In this document: positions 1-7,973 of the stretch, in pieces
Position numbering within the stretch: the stretch's first letter is position 1
Layout: each line of letters begins with the position of its first letter
NCBI GenBank assembly: GCA_015490995.1
Contig: WFWT01000128.1
Coordinates: 1-64,000, forward strand
Source of the DNA: Anaerolineae bacterium
GTDB lineage: Bacteria > Chloroflexota > Anaerolineae > JAADDB01
Direction of reading: 5' to 3'
DNA length: 64,000 nt
Notes under the pieces: model-generated
Database searches by the model: none
What the model saw: the letters and a program-made list of their open reading frames with translations, nothing else
What the model was told of the DNA's origin: nothing
Program-made: the position numbers and the translations under genes

Positions 1-2
1 CC

Positions 3-329
3 CTTTACCTGCCACGGGCAACCGAAGTTCGCCCCGGCCCTACGGAGGTGGCCACCCCCTGGCCTACACCACTCCGGGTGCCTCGCGAGCGGCTGGTTTG
101 GCGGGCGTACATGCCGTACATCCACCTGGATTGGGCCTACTTCTTTCCCTTCTTACGACCTCGTCGGATCCCCACCCCACCGGCACCGGTAACTGCCGGT
201 GCCTCCTGGGCGCCGTTAATCGCAGCCGCCTGGCGACTGCTGCCCGGGTTCATCTGTCTGGCCTTTGCGAGTATACTGGTTTTGTTTCGACTGTTGCTCG
301 CGCTTGTGTCGTCTTCTCGCCCTCGTTGA
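3..329 (+). CDS. Possible C-terminal end of a protein that begins before the window
   Basis: A reading frame is open from the window edge to a TGA at 327-329. Its last third is strongly hydrophobic (about residues 78-100) and ends in a short Ser/Arg-rich tail, as a C-terminal membrane anchor would. Many third codon positions are G or C in the first half, which fits coding DNA here. The upstream part has the aromatic patch MPYIHLDWAYFFPF. I recognise no family. An inverted repeat at 182-203 falls inside the frame. It could equally be a chance open frame in non-coding DNA upstream of the glycosyltransferase gene. Confidence 0.3.
   Translation, partial: LYLPRATEVRPGPTEVATPWPTPLRVPRERLVWRAYMPYIHLDWAYFFPFLRPRRIPTPPAPVTAGASWAPLIAAAWRLLPGFICLAFASILVLFRLLLALVSSSRPR
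182..203. repeat. Perfect inverted repeat, GCACCG half sites
   Basis: GGCACCGG and CCGGTGCC are separated by 6 bases. The core GCACCG/CGGTGC is shared with a second inverted repeat at 361-381. No T-run follows on either strand, so it is not a standard terminator. It could be an operator or chance. Confidence 0.4.
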
Positions 330-360
330 TGCCTGTGACAGGGGAGAGCCCAACTCAGGA

Positions 361-381
361 GAGCACCGAACGCCGGTGCTC
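361..381. repeat. Perfect inverted repeat upstream of the GT39 gene
   Basis: GAGCACCG and CGGTGCTC are separated by 5 bases. The repeat ends 79 bases before the start codon of the glycosyltransferase gene at 461. Together with the repeat at 182-203 it could form a pair of operator sites, but no promoter is obvious between them. Confidence 0.4.
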
Positions 382-460
382 GCTTGTTGGCATCCGCGGT
401 CAAATCTTCTGATGGACCGACAGACCACGACACCACATTAACGCCGGAGGAGCATTGAGG

Positions 461-1945
461 ATGCGGAAGGAGGGCCGGCACGCGCTTGTGTGGATCGTCA
501 TGCTGGGCATGGCCTTTGCCTTGCGGGTGTGGGGTCTGGAGGCACAGAGCCTCTGGCGCGATGAAGTGGATACAGTGCGATTTGCTACCCAACCGTTACC
601 GGCACTGCTGCGCATGTTCATCACGCCGGGACATAACGGTGCACTTTATTACCTCCTTATCCGGCCCTGGGCACTGTTCTTCGGCCCCAATGACTTTGCT
701 CTGCGGTACACAGCAGTGTTGGGTGGTGTTATGGCCGTCGCGTTAACGTACCGAGTATTGCGCCGGTGGGTCGGTCAGGAACCGGCGACCCTGGCTGCTC
801 TCTTCATGGCGGTTTCTCCCTATGCCATCTGGTACAGTCAAGAACTTCGCATGTACGCGTGGATTTTAGCCCTCGCCCTGGCAGCCACCTGGTGTTGGAT
901 GCGTGCCTTTTGGGACGGTCAGAACCGGTTCTGGGTACTATACGTAACGCTCATGGCTGCCGGCATTTACATGCATTTCCTGTTAGCCCTTCTCATCCCC
1001 ACCCACTTTCTGCTCACCTGGCTCTTTCCACATCGACTACGCGCCCGTTGGCCTGCAGTGGTCCTCGCGTATCTAAGTTTCACCCTTCCCTACTGGCCTC
1101 TGGCCTGGTGGCAACAAAAGTTGCTCTTCAGCCCCACATTCCAAACCGGTCACCCGTTCGTCCCCTGGCCGGAAATGATTATCAAGTTGCTTACCGTGTT
1201 CAGCAGCGGGATCCACCGCATCGCCCTACCGGGTGATCTGCCCCAGGGGTTGGTGGTGAGCCCCTTGTTGTTCCTGGTATTCAGCGGACTCCTCCTCAGC
1301 CCGGAAACCCATGTTGCCGGCCCTGGTTCCTGGCCTCGACGGGCAGGACTCGCAGGCTGGTTTCTCCTGCCGACGGTGGGGTTATACCTCATCTCTCTGG
1401 AATTGCCTCTCTTCACCGAGCGTTACCTCATCTGGACCATGCCCGCGGTGTACGGGCTGGCAGCACTGGGCGCGTGGCAGCTCATACGTCGCCACCCCGC
1501 GGGTTGGTTTCCCCTTGCCCTGAGCCTTGTCCTCTTCGTAGTCGGCATCGGATACCAGGTGCGTTATCCTATCAAACCGGACATGCGCGGCGTGACGACG
1601 TACGTGGAGAGCCAGCGCGGGCCAGGTAGCAAAGTGCTCCTGCACCTGGGATATCTCATCCACGCGTACACGTACTACGCGCCGGACAGCCGACCTGCCC
1701 TGGTAGAGGCGCCTGCTCCCGGCCCTCTGGGCACGCTGGAGCAAACAGGACAGGATTTGTTACGTCGCCTGGGTGGGGCGACAGAGGTGTGGTTGGTGGA
1801 ATCGGAAAGCGCGATGTGGGACCCGAAAGGTTTGGTACGGCAGTGGTTGGACCAGAACGCGGAAGTGTTAGAAGACCGCCAATTCGTGGGCATCCGGGTA
1901 ACCCGGTATCGCCTGCCGAGCAAGAACATTAACGGCCCGCCGTGA
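461..1945 (+). CDS. GT39-like polyprenol-dependent membrane glycosyltransferase
   Basis: Predicted integral membrane glycosyltransferase of the ArnT/PMT type (GT39), which moves a sugar from a polyprenyl-phosphate donor to an acceptor outside the membrane. The protein is 494 residues. After the first membrane helix comes WRDE (residues 32-35), the acidic loop typical of this family. About ten further hydrophobic helices and a soluble C-terminal domain (from about residue 375) follow. I chose ATG 461 because GGAGG at 446-450 sits 10 bases upstream; an in-frame TTG at 455 is too close to it. The gene stands alone on the plus strand and ends 26 bases from the convergent permease genes. The acceptor cannot be told from sequence. 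Confidence 0.8.
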   Translation: MRKEGRHALVWIVMLGMAFALRVWGLEAQSLWRDEVDTVRFATQPLPALLRMFITPGHNGALYYLLIRPWALFFGPNDFALRYTAVLGGVMAVALTYRVLRRWVGQEPATLAALFMAVSPYAIWYSQELRMYAWILALALAATWCWMRAFWDGQNRFWVLYVTLMAAGIYMHFLLALLIPTHFLLTWLFPHRLRARWPAVVLAYLSFTLPYWPLAWWQQKLLFSPTFQTGHPFVPWPEMIIKLLTVFSSGIHRIALPGDLPQGLVVSPLLFLVFSGLLLSPETHVAGPGSWPRRAGLAGWFLLPTVGLYLISLELPLFTERYLIWTMPAVYGLAALGAWQLIRRHPAGWFPLALSLVLFVVGIGYQVRYPIKPDMRGVTTYVESQRGPGSKVLLHLGYLIHAYTYYAPDSRPALVEAPAPGPLGTLEQTGQDLLRRLGGATEVWLVESESAMWDPKGLVRQWLDQNAEVLEDRQFVGIRVTRYRLPSKNINGPP

Positions 1946-1971
1946 TCCCTAAGGCGTACCCGAAGCGCTGT

Positions 1972-2457
1972 TTAACCAAAAAGGGCTGCTGCAAGGGCTC
2001 CGCAAACCAAGGGAAAGCCCAGCCCCAGTGTCCATCGTACCAGAGTAAACCGCCAGCCCATAAAGGGCAACTCAAAGGACACACTGAGCAACCCCAACAT
2101 AGCCCAGCTGGTGATAATGGTCACTGCCGGCCCCACACCGGCACCGGCCCGGTAGAACGCAGCAATGAGAGGAAACACAACGTAGGGTCCACCTGGCAAT
2201 ACCATACCTATCATCTCGCCCACCAGCAACCCACGCCAACCAGAGGTCGGGCCAATCCACGTTTGTATCCACTGCTGGGAGAGCAACACGTTAACGTATC
2301 CTACAATGATGAAAGCGATCACTAACAACACGCTGGTCTGTCGGGCCGTTTGCCACGCTTCCATAAACCCCCGCCGGAGGCTACCGTCACGACGACGCCA
2401 GGCAACCAGCGCGAGCACACCGCCCACCACGATCAGCATCTCCGTTGCAATGTTCAT
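1972..2457 (-). CDS. Half-size permease, second of a tandem pair
   Basis: Small integral membrane protein of 161 residues with about four helices. It carries the loop VLPGGPYVVFPLIAAFYRAG, which resembles the COG0701/DUF318 permease family, where a normal protein has two such halves. The gene starts within the stop codon of the upstream gene (ATGA, 2454-2457), so the two are probably translationally coupled and form a heterodimer. The partner repeats the same motif with small changes. The substrate is unknown; arsenite, metal ions or organic solutes have been suggested for relatives. The function is inferred from the motif only. Confidence 0.6.
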   Translation of the reverse strand: MNIATEMLIVVGGVLALVAWRRRDGSLRRGFMEAWQTARQTSVLLVIAFIIVGYVNVLLSQQWIQTWIGPTSGWRGLLVGEMIGMVLPGGPYVVFPLIAAFYRAGAGVGPAVTIITSWAMLGLLSVSFELPFMGWRFTLVRWTLGLGFPLVCGALAAALFG

Positions 2458-2981
2458 CGTTCCATCGCCTCCCGGATACGATGCACCTGTTCACCGGCTA
2501 TAACCTCGGCCAGGATCCCCATTACCGGTGGGATAAAGGCTGTCACCCCCAACCGCACTAAGGTGAGATATGGCCCCAAGAGCGCAAACTCAATAGGCAG
2601 CCGGGAGATGGACCATACGTTTTTAGCGGTAACGAAGGCCACGAGAACGCCCAGGCCCGCGCCGGAGCGCAACAGGACTGCGGCGATGGGATAGTACACA
2701 TAGGGGCCACCCGGGACCAACGCGCCTCCTAGCGAGGCCAGTAAGATCCCCTTCCAGCTCGCCTCTCGTCCCAGCCAGCGGGTAACGAATTCTTGGGTCA
2801 CCAGGGCCTGGATAAACCCTGCCACCAGGAAAGCGGCAACCAGGAGAGGCAACACACGTTCAATTTCCCAGGCAGCCTGCACCAACCCAGCCCTCACCAA
2901 AGGCAAGCCGCCTCGGTACCAGGCTACCCCGGCCAACAACACGGCTACGGCTAACAGGACCTGAAACACCCGTCCACCCAT
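2454..2981 (-). CDS. Half-size permease, first of a tandem pair
   Basis: Membrane protein of 175 residues, paralogous to the gene just downstream. The shared core is GGALVPGGPYVYYPIAAVLL followed by RSGAG, then a helix with a conserved Thr (VTAKN). GGAGG lies 7 bases before ATG 2981, inside the end of degV, and only 3 bases separate it from the degV stop. It is therefore the third gene of the run hypE-like, degV, permease A, permease B. The two halves probably assemble into one COG0701-type transporter; the cargo is not evident. Confidence 0.6.
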   Translation of the reverse strand: MGGRVFQVLLAVAVLLAGVAWYRGGLPLVRAGLVQAAWEIERVLPLLVAAFLVAGFIQALVTQEFVTRWLGREASWKGILLASLGGALVPGGPYVYYPIAAVLLRSGAGLGVLVAFVTAKNVWSISRLPIEFALLGPYLTLVRLGVTAFIPPVMGILAEVIAGEQVHRIREAMER

Positions 2982-2984
2982 GGG

Positions 2985-3851
2985 TTATCCTCCCCCACGC
3001 CTTGGCTCCGTGGCGAGGACGGCTACGGTAGCTATCGCCCCGGGGCCCACATGTGCTGCCAGGATGGGGCCGGCTTCCACCACCGGCACCCGTCCGGACG
3101 GCCAGCCTAAGGCCTCGGTCAAACGCTGGGCCATAATCGCTGCTTCATCAGGACGGCGGGTGTGAACCACCCACACGTCCTCCAGGGGCGACCATGCCAG
3201 TGTGTGACGGTAGAGCATCTCCATCCCACCACTCCAAGAGCGTTGCACGCCCAGCAGACGTACCTCACCCTCCACCACCTGGAGCAACACTTTCACCCGA
3301 AACACGCGGGCTGTACGCCGGATGAGGGGCATCAGGTAAGCAATACGCCCTCCTCGCTCTGCCCAATCCAGGGTATCCAGCACGGCCTGAAGGCGCACCC
3401 GAGCCCGCAGGTCGTACAGACGGCGGTGAATCGTCTCCAGGTCGTGGCCCTCTGCTGCCCACCGGGCCGCTGCGAGCACCTGCACACCGGCCCCCAGGCT
3501 GAGATTTTGGGTGTCGAACACCACCATGCGGCCTTTGAAGCTTTCCGCTGCCAGCACAAAAGAACGATGTACTGCCGAAAGCCGGCCCGTCAACGTTAGG
3601 GCCAGAACCCTGTGCCCCCCCGACACTACGGGCCGGACGGCTTCAATAATGCGGCCCGGGGGAGGCGCGGCCGTTTGCGGTCGTTCACCCGTCTCGGCCA
3701 CCAGTGCCCAGAAACGGTCCAACGTGAGTTCAGCCGTAGTCACGAAGTGCTGCCCCACGCGGATGTCCAGGGGAATGACCAGAACGCCATATCGTCTCTG
3801 GAGGGTCTCCGGCACATCACACGCGCTGTCGCACACAATTTGCACGTTCAT
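2985..3851 (-). CDS. DegV family fatty-acid-binding protein
   Basis: 288 residues, normal length for the DegV family, cytoplasmic proteins that bind a long-chain fatty acid between two domains. In several bacteria they act as FakB, presenting the fatty acid to the FakA kinase. The N-terminus IVCDSACDVP matches the family start D-S-x-x-D, and the stretch LTLTGRLSAVHRSF holds the fatty-acid carboxylate-binding Ser/Thr region. The middle TLDWAERGGRIAYL corresponds to the usual L-x-x-L-x-x-G-G-R-I segment. No fakA kinase gene is in this window. It lies 29 bases downstream of the AIR-synthase-like gene. Confidence 0.85.
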   Translation of the reverse strand: MNVQIVCDSACDVPETLQRRYGVLVIPLDIRVGQHFVTTAELTLDRFWALVAETGERPQTAAPPPGRIIEAVRPVVSGGHRVLALTLTGRLSAVHRSFVLAAESFKGRMVVFDTQNLSLGAGVQVLAAARWAAEGHDLETIHRRLYDLRARVRLQAVLDTLDWAERGGRIAYLMPLIRRTARVFRVKVLLQVVEGEVRLLGVQRSWSGGMEMLYRHTLAWSPLEDVWVVHTRRPDEAAIMAQRLTEALGWPSGRVPVVEAGPILAAHVGPGAIATVAVLATEPRRGGG

Positions 3852-3880
3852 AGTGTACCGTCACCTGCCGCTATAGGTGA

Positions 3881-4903
3881 CTAACTCTCGAAGATCTTCA
3901 CAATCTCGTCCACTGCGGGCGGAGTAAGCGGGCGCTGCTGGCCGTTGCGGAAGATCCATCGCCCTTCCTCCGGCGAGGTGATATGGCCGATGATGCGGGC
4001 GGGAATCCCGTGCTCTTCCAGCGTGGTGATCAATGCCGGCGCATCCGCCGGTTCACACGCGATAAGCAACGCGCCCGACGCGATGGTGCCCATGGGGTCC
4101 AGGCCGTATACCTCGCACAGGAACTGGCCCTCCGGCACAACAGGCACATCATCCAGGTTCACCTCTACACCTACACCGGCAGCCTCGGCCAGTTCCCAGA
4201 TACCCATCAGCAAACCACCTTCGGTGGGATCGTGCATTGCGTGTACCTGAGCCGTTTCCAGGGCCAACATGGCCGTCTTGACGACGCTGATACCAGGGGT
4301 GTGGAGGTAATCGGCCGCGCGCGTCAGGAGATCCGGGGACACACCAAGGCGCAGCAGCTCCTCCCGCCGTTCCCTGGCGATGATCGCGGTACCCTCAATG
4401 GGCACGCCTCGCGCCAGGATCAGCGCGTCCCCCGGTTGAGCGCCCGCGGTAGAGATGAGGCGATCGGGATGGACTTCACCCAGCATGACACCAATGGCCA
4501 GGGGACGGGACAGGTCATAGGACACCTCGGTGTGCCCTCCGACCAACAGGGCCCCCACTTCCTCACAGGCCTGAGCTATCTGGTGAAAGATGCGCTCCAC
4601 GTCCTCCTCTTTGGCCTGGCCCTCCGGCAGGAGTAGGGTGACCAAAAACCAGCGAGGGACGGCGCCCATCACAGCGACATCGTTAGCGTTTACGTGAACA
4701 ACGTACCAGCCAATCTCATCGGTGGCGAAGGTAATGGGGTCCATGCCTGCCACCACTACCCGTTCCTCCAGCGCGATGGCCGTGGCGTCCTCCCCAACAG
4801 CCGGCCCCACCAGCAAACGTTCATGGCTTCGGCTGTACCGCTGTAGTAGAGAGCGCAGCAGCTCGTGGGGGATTTTTCCTGTGCTGAGCACCGTGGATTT
4901 CAT
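3881..4903 (-). CDS. AIR synthase-related protein (HypE/PurM-like fold)
   Basis: 340-residue ATP-binding protein of the PurM/HypE/SelD superfamily. Visible features are the N-terminal GPAVGEDATAIAL (ATP/Mg loop), VHVNANDVAVMGA (dimer and nucleotide site), LLVGGHTEVS and the C-terminal-domain motif HDPTEGGLLMGIWELAEAAG. It ends VDEIVKIFES and lacks the C-terminal Pro-Arg-Ile-Cys tail that HypE needs to carry the cyanide precursor, so it is probably not a true hydrogenase-maturation HypE. No hyp or hydrogenase genes are near. AGGAGG lies 5 bases before the ATG. The substrate is unknown. Confidence 0.75.
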   Translation of the reverse strand: MKSTVLSTGKIPHELLRSLLQRYSRSHERLLVGPAVGEDATAIALEERVVVAGMDPITFATDEIGWYVVHVNANDVAVMGAVPRWFLVTLLLPEGQAKEEDVERIFHQIAQACEEVGALLVGGHTEVSYDLSRPLAIGVMLGEVHPDRLISTAGAQPGDALILARGVPIEGTAIIARERREELLRLGVSPDLLTRAADYLHTPGISVVKTAMLALETAQVHAMHDPTEGGLLMGIWELAEAAGVGVEVNLDDVPVVPEGQFLCEVYGLDPMGTIASGALLIACEPADAPALITTLEEHGIPARIIGHITSPEEGRWIFRNGQQRPLTPPAVDEIVKIFES

Positions 4904-5025
4904 GCAGGCCTCCTTGTGTACCTCGGGTTCGTACTATCTTTACACCGACACAAGATGATGTCGGCCGGGCCATCCCCGAATCGGGGAGCAGCCTTTCCGG
5001 AAGGTGCGTGGGGCACGACCGCGCG

Positions 5026-6150
5026 TTAAGGGGCAACCGCTGCCACCGCCCTGTGAGGGGCCTCATCGGTGAGGACCGCTTCCACAAACGCGCGCAGCTT
5101 TTGGCGAAATACCGATGTGGCAAACATCTCCGCTCGGGCTCGACAGGCCAGGGGGTCATAGCGGGTCGGATCAAAGTCAGCCAACACTGCGGCCAGTGCG
5201 TCTACCGTCTGAGGGTGAAAGAACTCCCCGGTCTCGCCGGGAACAACCGTATCCAACGCGCCGCCCCCGGCATACGCGATGACAGGCCGGCCACAGGCCA
5301 TCGCTTCAACCGGGGCGATGCCGAAATCTTCTAAGCCGGGAAACAGAAACGCCCGTGCCCCCTGCATTAATCGTACCAGTTCCGCGTCCGACACCCGCCC
5401 CAAGAACCGCACCGTAGGCCCGGCCATGCGCTCCAGCGCCTTGCGGTCCCTCCCCTCCCCCACGACCAGCAGGGGAACACCCAAGCGAGTGCACGCCTGC
5501 ACGGCCAGGTCCACACGCTTGTACGGGATGAGCCGAGAGACCACGAGGTAATAGTCTCCCGGTGGTGTCCGCGCGGGCACAAACCGGTCGGTGTCTACCG
5601 GCGGGTGAATGATCACGCTCTCGCGACGGTAAAACTTGCGGATGCGCGCCTGAACCACCCGAGAGATGGCTATAAAGTGATCGACCCGCTCCGCGGCCAA
5701 CCGGTCCAACATGCGTTGCCAGGTAAGGATAGGCTGAAGCAACGCATTCGTCCATCGACCAATGCCCTCCCGACGACGATACTCGGCATATTGCCACAAA
5801 AAACGGGTAGGGGTCAGACAGTAACAAATGTGCGTCGTTTCGGGAGGGGTGATCACGCTGTGGGCAAAGGCGGACTTGTTGCTGATAACCACATCGTACC
5901 CTGTCAAGTCGAACGATTCGAAAGCCAGGGGGTACAGGGGCAGATACCAGAGGTGATGTGCCCCTACCCCCGGCAGACGGTTCATCCAGGACACGCGTAT
6001 ATCCCACGTGCGATAAGCGGGAGAGACCCGTTGGGGGTCGTAAATGCTGGTGTACACGGGCGCACCGGGAAACAGAGCGACCAAGGCCTCCAACACCTGT
6101 TCGGCCCCGCCCATCTGGTTCAACCAATCGTGTACCAGCGCGACCCGCAT
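5026..6150 (-). CDS. GT4 family glycosyltransferase
   Basis: 374 residues, GT-B fold. The N-terminal domain opens with VALVHDWLNQMGGAEQVLEA, typical of sugar-nucleotide-dependent GT4 enzymes that act on lipid-linked or surface glycans. The C-terminal donor site has VSRLIPYKRVDLAVQA and the catalytic E-x7-E equivalent in FPGLEDFGIAPVEAMACGRP. I start at ATG 6150 because GGAGG lies 6 bases before it; an upstream in-frame ATG at 6168 has no such site. It stands apart from the polysaccharide cluster at 44-53 kb. A 122-base gap separates it from rsgA. Acceptor and sugar are unknown. Confidence 0.85.
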   Translation of the reverse strand: MRVALVHDWLNQMGGAEQVLEALVALFPGAPVYTSIYDPQRVSPAYRTWDIRVSWMNRLPGVGAHHLWYLPLYPLAFESFDLTGYDVVISNKSAFAHSVITPPETTHICYCLTPTRFLWQYAEYRRREGIGRWTNALLQPILTWQRMLDRLAAERVDHFIAISRVVQARIRKFYRRESVIIHPPVDTDRFVPARTPPGDYYLVVSRLIPYKRVDLAVQACTRLGVPLLVVGEGRDRKALERMAGPTVRFLGRVSDAELVRLMQGARAFLFPGLEDFGIAPVEAMACGRPVIAYAGGGALDTVVPGETGEFFHPQTVDALAAVLADFDPTRYDPLACRARAEMFATSVFRQKLRAFVEAVLTDEAPHRAVAAVAP

Positions 6151-6272
6151 GTTTCCTCCATCCGGCATAGTTGATTCACGTTCAGCGGCATATCAGGTCA
6201 GATATGCCTCTACGTCGCGCACCGGCCCGAGACCCGTGTGCTCCACAGAAATCTCTATTCCACCCGGCAAGC

Positions 6273-7211
6273 TCACCCTCCCTCTGACAGCAAAATGTTG
6301 ACATAACTTTCATATCGACGAAAACTGATGGCTCCCTCTTCCACCGCGGCCACAACCGCGCACCCGGGCTCATCCAGGTGGCGGCAGTCGTTAAAACGGC
6401 ATTGGCCAAGATACGGCCGGAACTCAGGGAAATAATAATCTAGGTTGTCCACATCCACGCCCCACAGTCCTACTTCCCGCAACCCGGGGGTGTCTACAAT
6501 GTACCCCCCATCCCGCAAGGGGATCAACTGGGCCATCACCGTCGTGTGGCGGCCCTGGCGCCATTTGCGGCTGATCTCCGCTGTGGGCAGGTGCACGGTG
6601 GGTTCCAAGGCGTTAATCAAGCTGGATTTGCCCGTCCCTGAGGGGCCGGCCAGCACGGTGATCTTGCCCTGAAAGTGCTCTCGCAGCGCGGGGAGCCCTT
6701 CTCCGGTGGCCACGGAGATGTAAAACACTGGATATCCAGCGTCTTCGTACTCAGCGAAGATAGCGCGTGCCTCATCTGGGTCAGCCAGGTCGATCTTGTT
6801 GACAATCACCGCGGCAGGGATGTCATTGTCCTCCGCGATAACCAGCAGGCGGTCCAGCATTTGCAGGCGGGGGTGAGGATCCCGCACCGCGAACATAAAG
6901 AAGGCCTGGTCCGGGTTGGACACAATAACGTCCAGCCGTCCCAACGTGTTGGGCGCGCGGCGCACCAGCGCGCGCTCCCGGGGCGCGATCGCTTCGATGC
7001 GCCAGTCCCCACTGGCAGCTTGTTGCACGCGCACGTAGTCCCCTACCGCGATCAAGGTGCCCCGCCGTTCCCGCTTCAACACCCCACGCGGCACCGCGGG
7101 CACCACGGTGCCGTCCGCCAACAACACATCGGCCACCGGGCCTCGCACGCGGGCCACGATGCCGTTGTAATTTTGGGGAAAAGTTAAGTGAATCGTTTCG
7201 GCATCGCTCAT
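6273..7211 (-). CDS. rsgA: Ribosome small-subunit GTPase RsgA
   Basis: Circularly permuted GTPase that checks and matures the 30S ribosomal subunit. An N-terminal OB-fold (residues about 1-90) precedes the G domain, whose motifs come in permuted order: NKIDLAD (G4), then GPSGTGKSSLINAL (G1), then DTPGLREVGLW (G3). The C-terminal zinc site is visible as CRFNDCRHLDEPGC (C-x4-C-x-H-x5-C). The length of 312 residues is normal. The gene begins 12 bases after the maf stop, so the two are probably co-transcribed. Confidence 0.95.
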   Translation of the reverse strand: MSDAETIHLTFPQNYNGIVARVRGPVADVLLADGTVVPAVPRGVLKRERRGTLIAVGDYVRVQQAASGDWRIEAIAPRERALVRRAPNTLGRLDVIVSNPDQAFFMFAVRDPHPRLQMLDRLLVIAEDNDIPAAVIVNKIDLADPDEARAIFAEYEDAGYPVFYISVATGEGLPALREHFQGKITVLAGPSGTGKSSLINALEPTVHLPTAEISRKWRQGRHTTVMAQLIPLRDGGYIVDTPGLREVGLWGVDVDNLDYYFPEFRPYLGQCRFNDCRHLDEPGCAVVAAVEEGAISFRRYESYVNILLSEGG

Positions 7212-7223
7212 GATTGTCGCTTG

Positions 7224-7931
7224 CTAACCGCCTCCGTACTCGAAGATGTCTCCCTGCGGCTCTTCTGCCGACCAACAACACACGCCGAACACGAGACGGC
7301 ACGCTTTATCAGGATGGGTGGGCACAGGTCCCCCCAACTTTTGGAGAAGGGATATCATCACCCGGATGGGCAACCCCATTACCGTGGCCCGACATCCCTC
7401 CACCTTATCTACCGGCCGAAAGGCAGGGTGCTGAATAGCGTATCCCCCTGCCTTGTCCAGCGGATCGCCGGACGCGAGGTACACGGCCAGTTCGTGTGAG
7501 GTGAAAGGGCGTATGTGTACCCGCGCGATGTCAACTTCGGTTTGCGTCGCACGCACCTGGCCGGAGTGCGGCACCTCCATCAGCGTAATGGCTGTATACA
7601 CCAGATGCCATCGGTCGCGCAAGGCCAACAACATCGCGCGGGCTTCAGCCACATCGCGAGGCTTGCCGAGGATCCGGCCGTCAAGAACGACCACGGTGTC
7701 CGCTGCCAGGATAAGGCCTGCTTCTCGTTGGGCCACCCAGTGTGCTTTGGCCCGGCTCAGACGGGAGACCAGCGCAGCCGGCGATTCGCCGGGCAACGGC
7801 ACCTCGTCCACCGCTGTTGGACGTACCCGATGAGGTATGCCCAACAGCCGTAGCAGCTCCTGACGCCGGGGAGAAGCCGAAGCCAAAATCAGAAGGGGGT
7901 ATCGCTGGGTCGGGCTCATAGGTCGGTCCAT
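7224..7931 (-). CDS. maf: Maf-like nucleoside triphosphate pyrophosphatase
   Basis: House-cleaning pyrophosphatase that hydrolyses non-canonical or excess NTPs (dTTP/UTP type) to the monophosphate. Motifs are ASASPRRQELL near the N-terminus, ADTVVVLDGRILGKP in the middle and GDPLDKAGGYAIQ. The protein is 235 residues; the last 30 or so extend past the usual fold and show no motif. ATG 7931 is preceded directly by a strong hairpin (7937-7961) rather than a ribosome binding site, so an ATG at 7919 (MSPTQRYP) is an alternative start. It is probably cotranscribed with rsgA. Confidence 0.9.
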   Translation of the reverse strand: MDRPMSPTQRYPLLILASASPRRQELLRLLGIPHRVRPTAVDEVPLPGESPAALVSRLSRAKAHWVAQREAGLILAADTVVVLDGRILGKPRDVAEARAMLLALRDRWHLVYTAITLMEVPHSGQVRATQTEVDIARVHIRPFTSHELAVYLASGDPLDKAGGYAIQHPAFRPVDKVEGCRATVMGLPIRVMISLLQKLGGPVPTHPDKACRLVFGVCCWSAEEPQGDIFEYGGG

Positions 7932-7936
7932 GGGCC

Positions 7937-7961
7937 GGGGCCCTCTCTTGGAGAGGGCCCC
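7937..7961 (-). terminator. Strong hairpin between porB and maf
   Basis: A perfect 11-bp inverted repeat (GGGGCCCTCTC and its complement) with a 3-base loop. It starts 12 bases after the porB stop and ends 5 bases before the maf ATG at 7931. There is no T-run, so it would be a U-less terminator or a block to maf translation. Confidence 0.6.
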
Positions 7962-7973
7962 GGTTTGGGAACG

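Noticed and set aside
3881-4903. Calling this gene hypE
   Set aside because: The C-terminal Cys tail needed for hydrogenase cyanide-ligand synthesis is missing, and no hyp genes are nearby.
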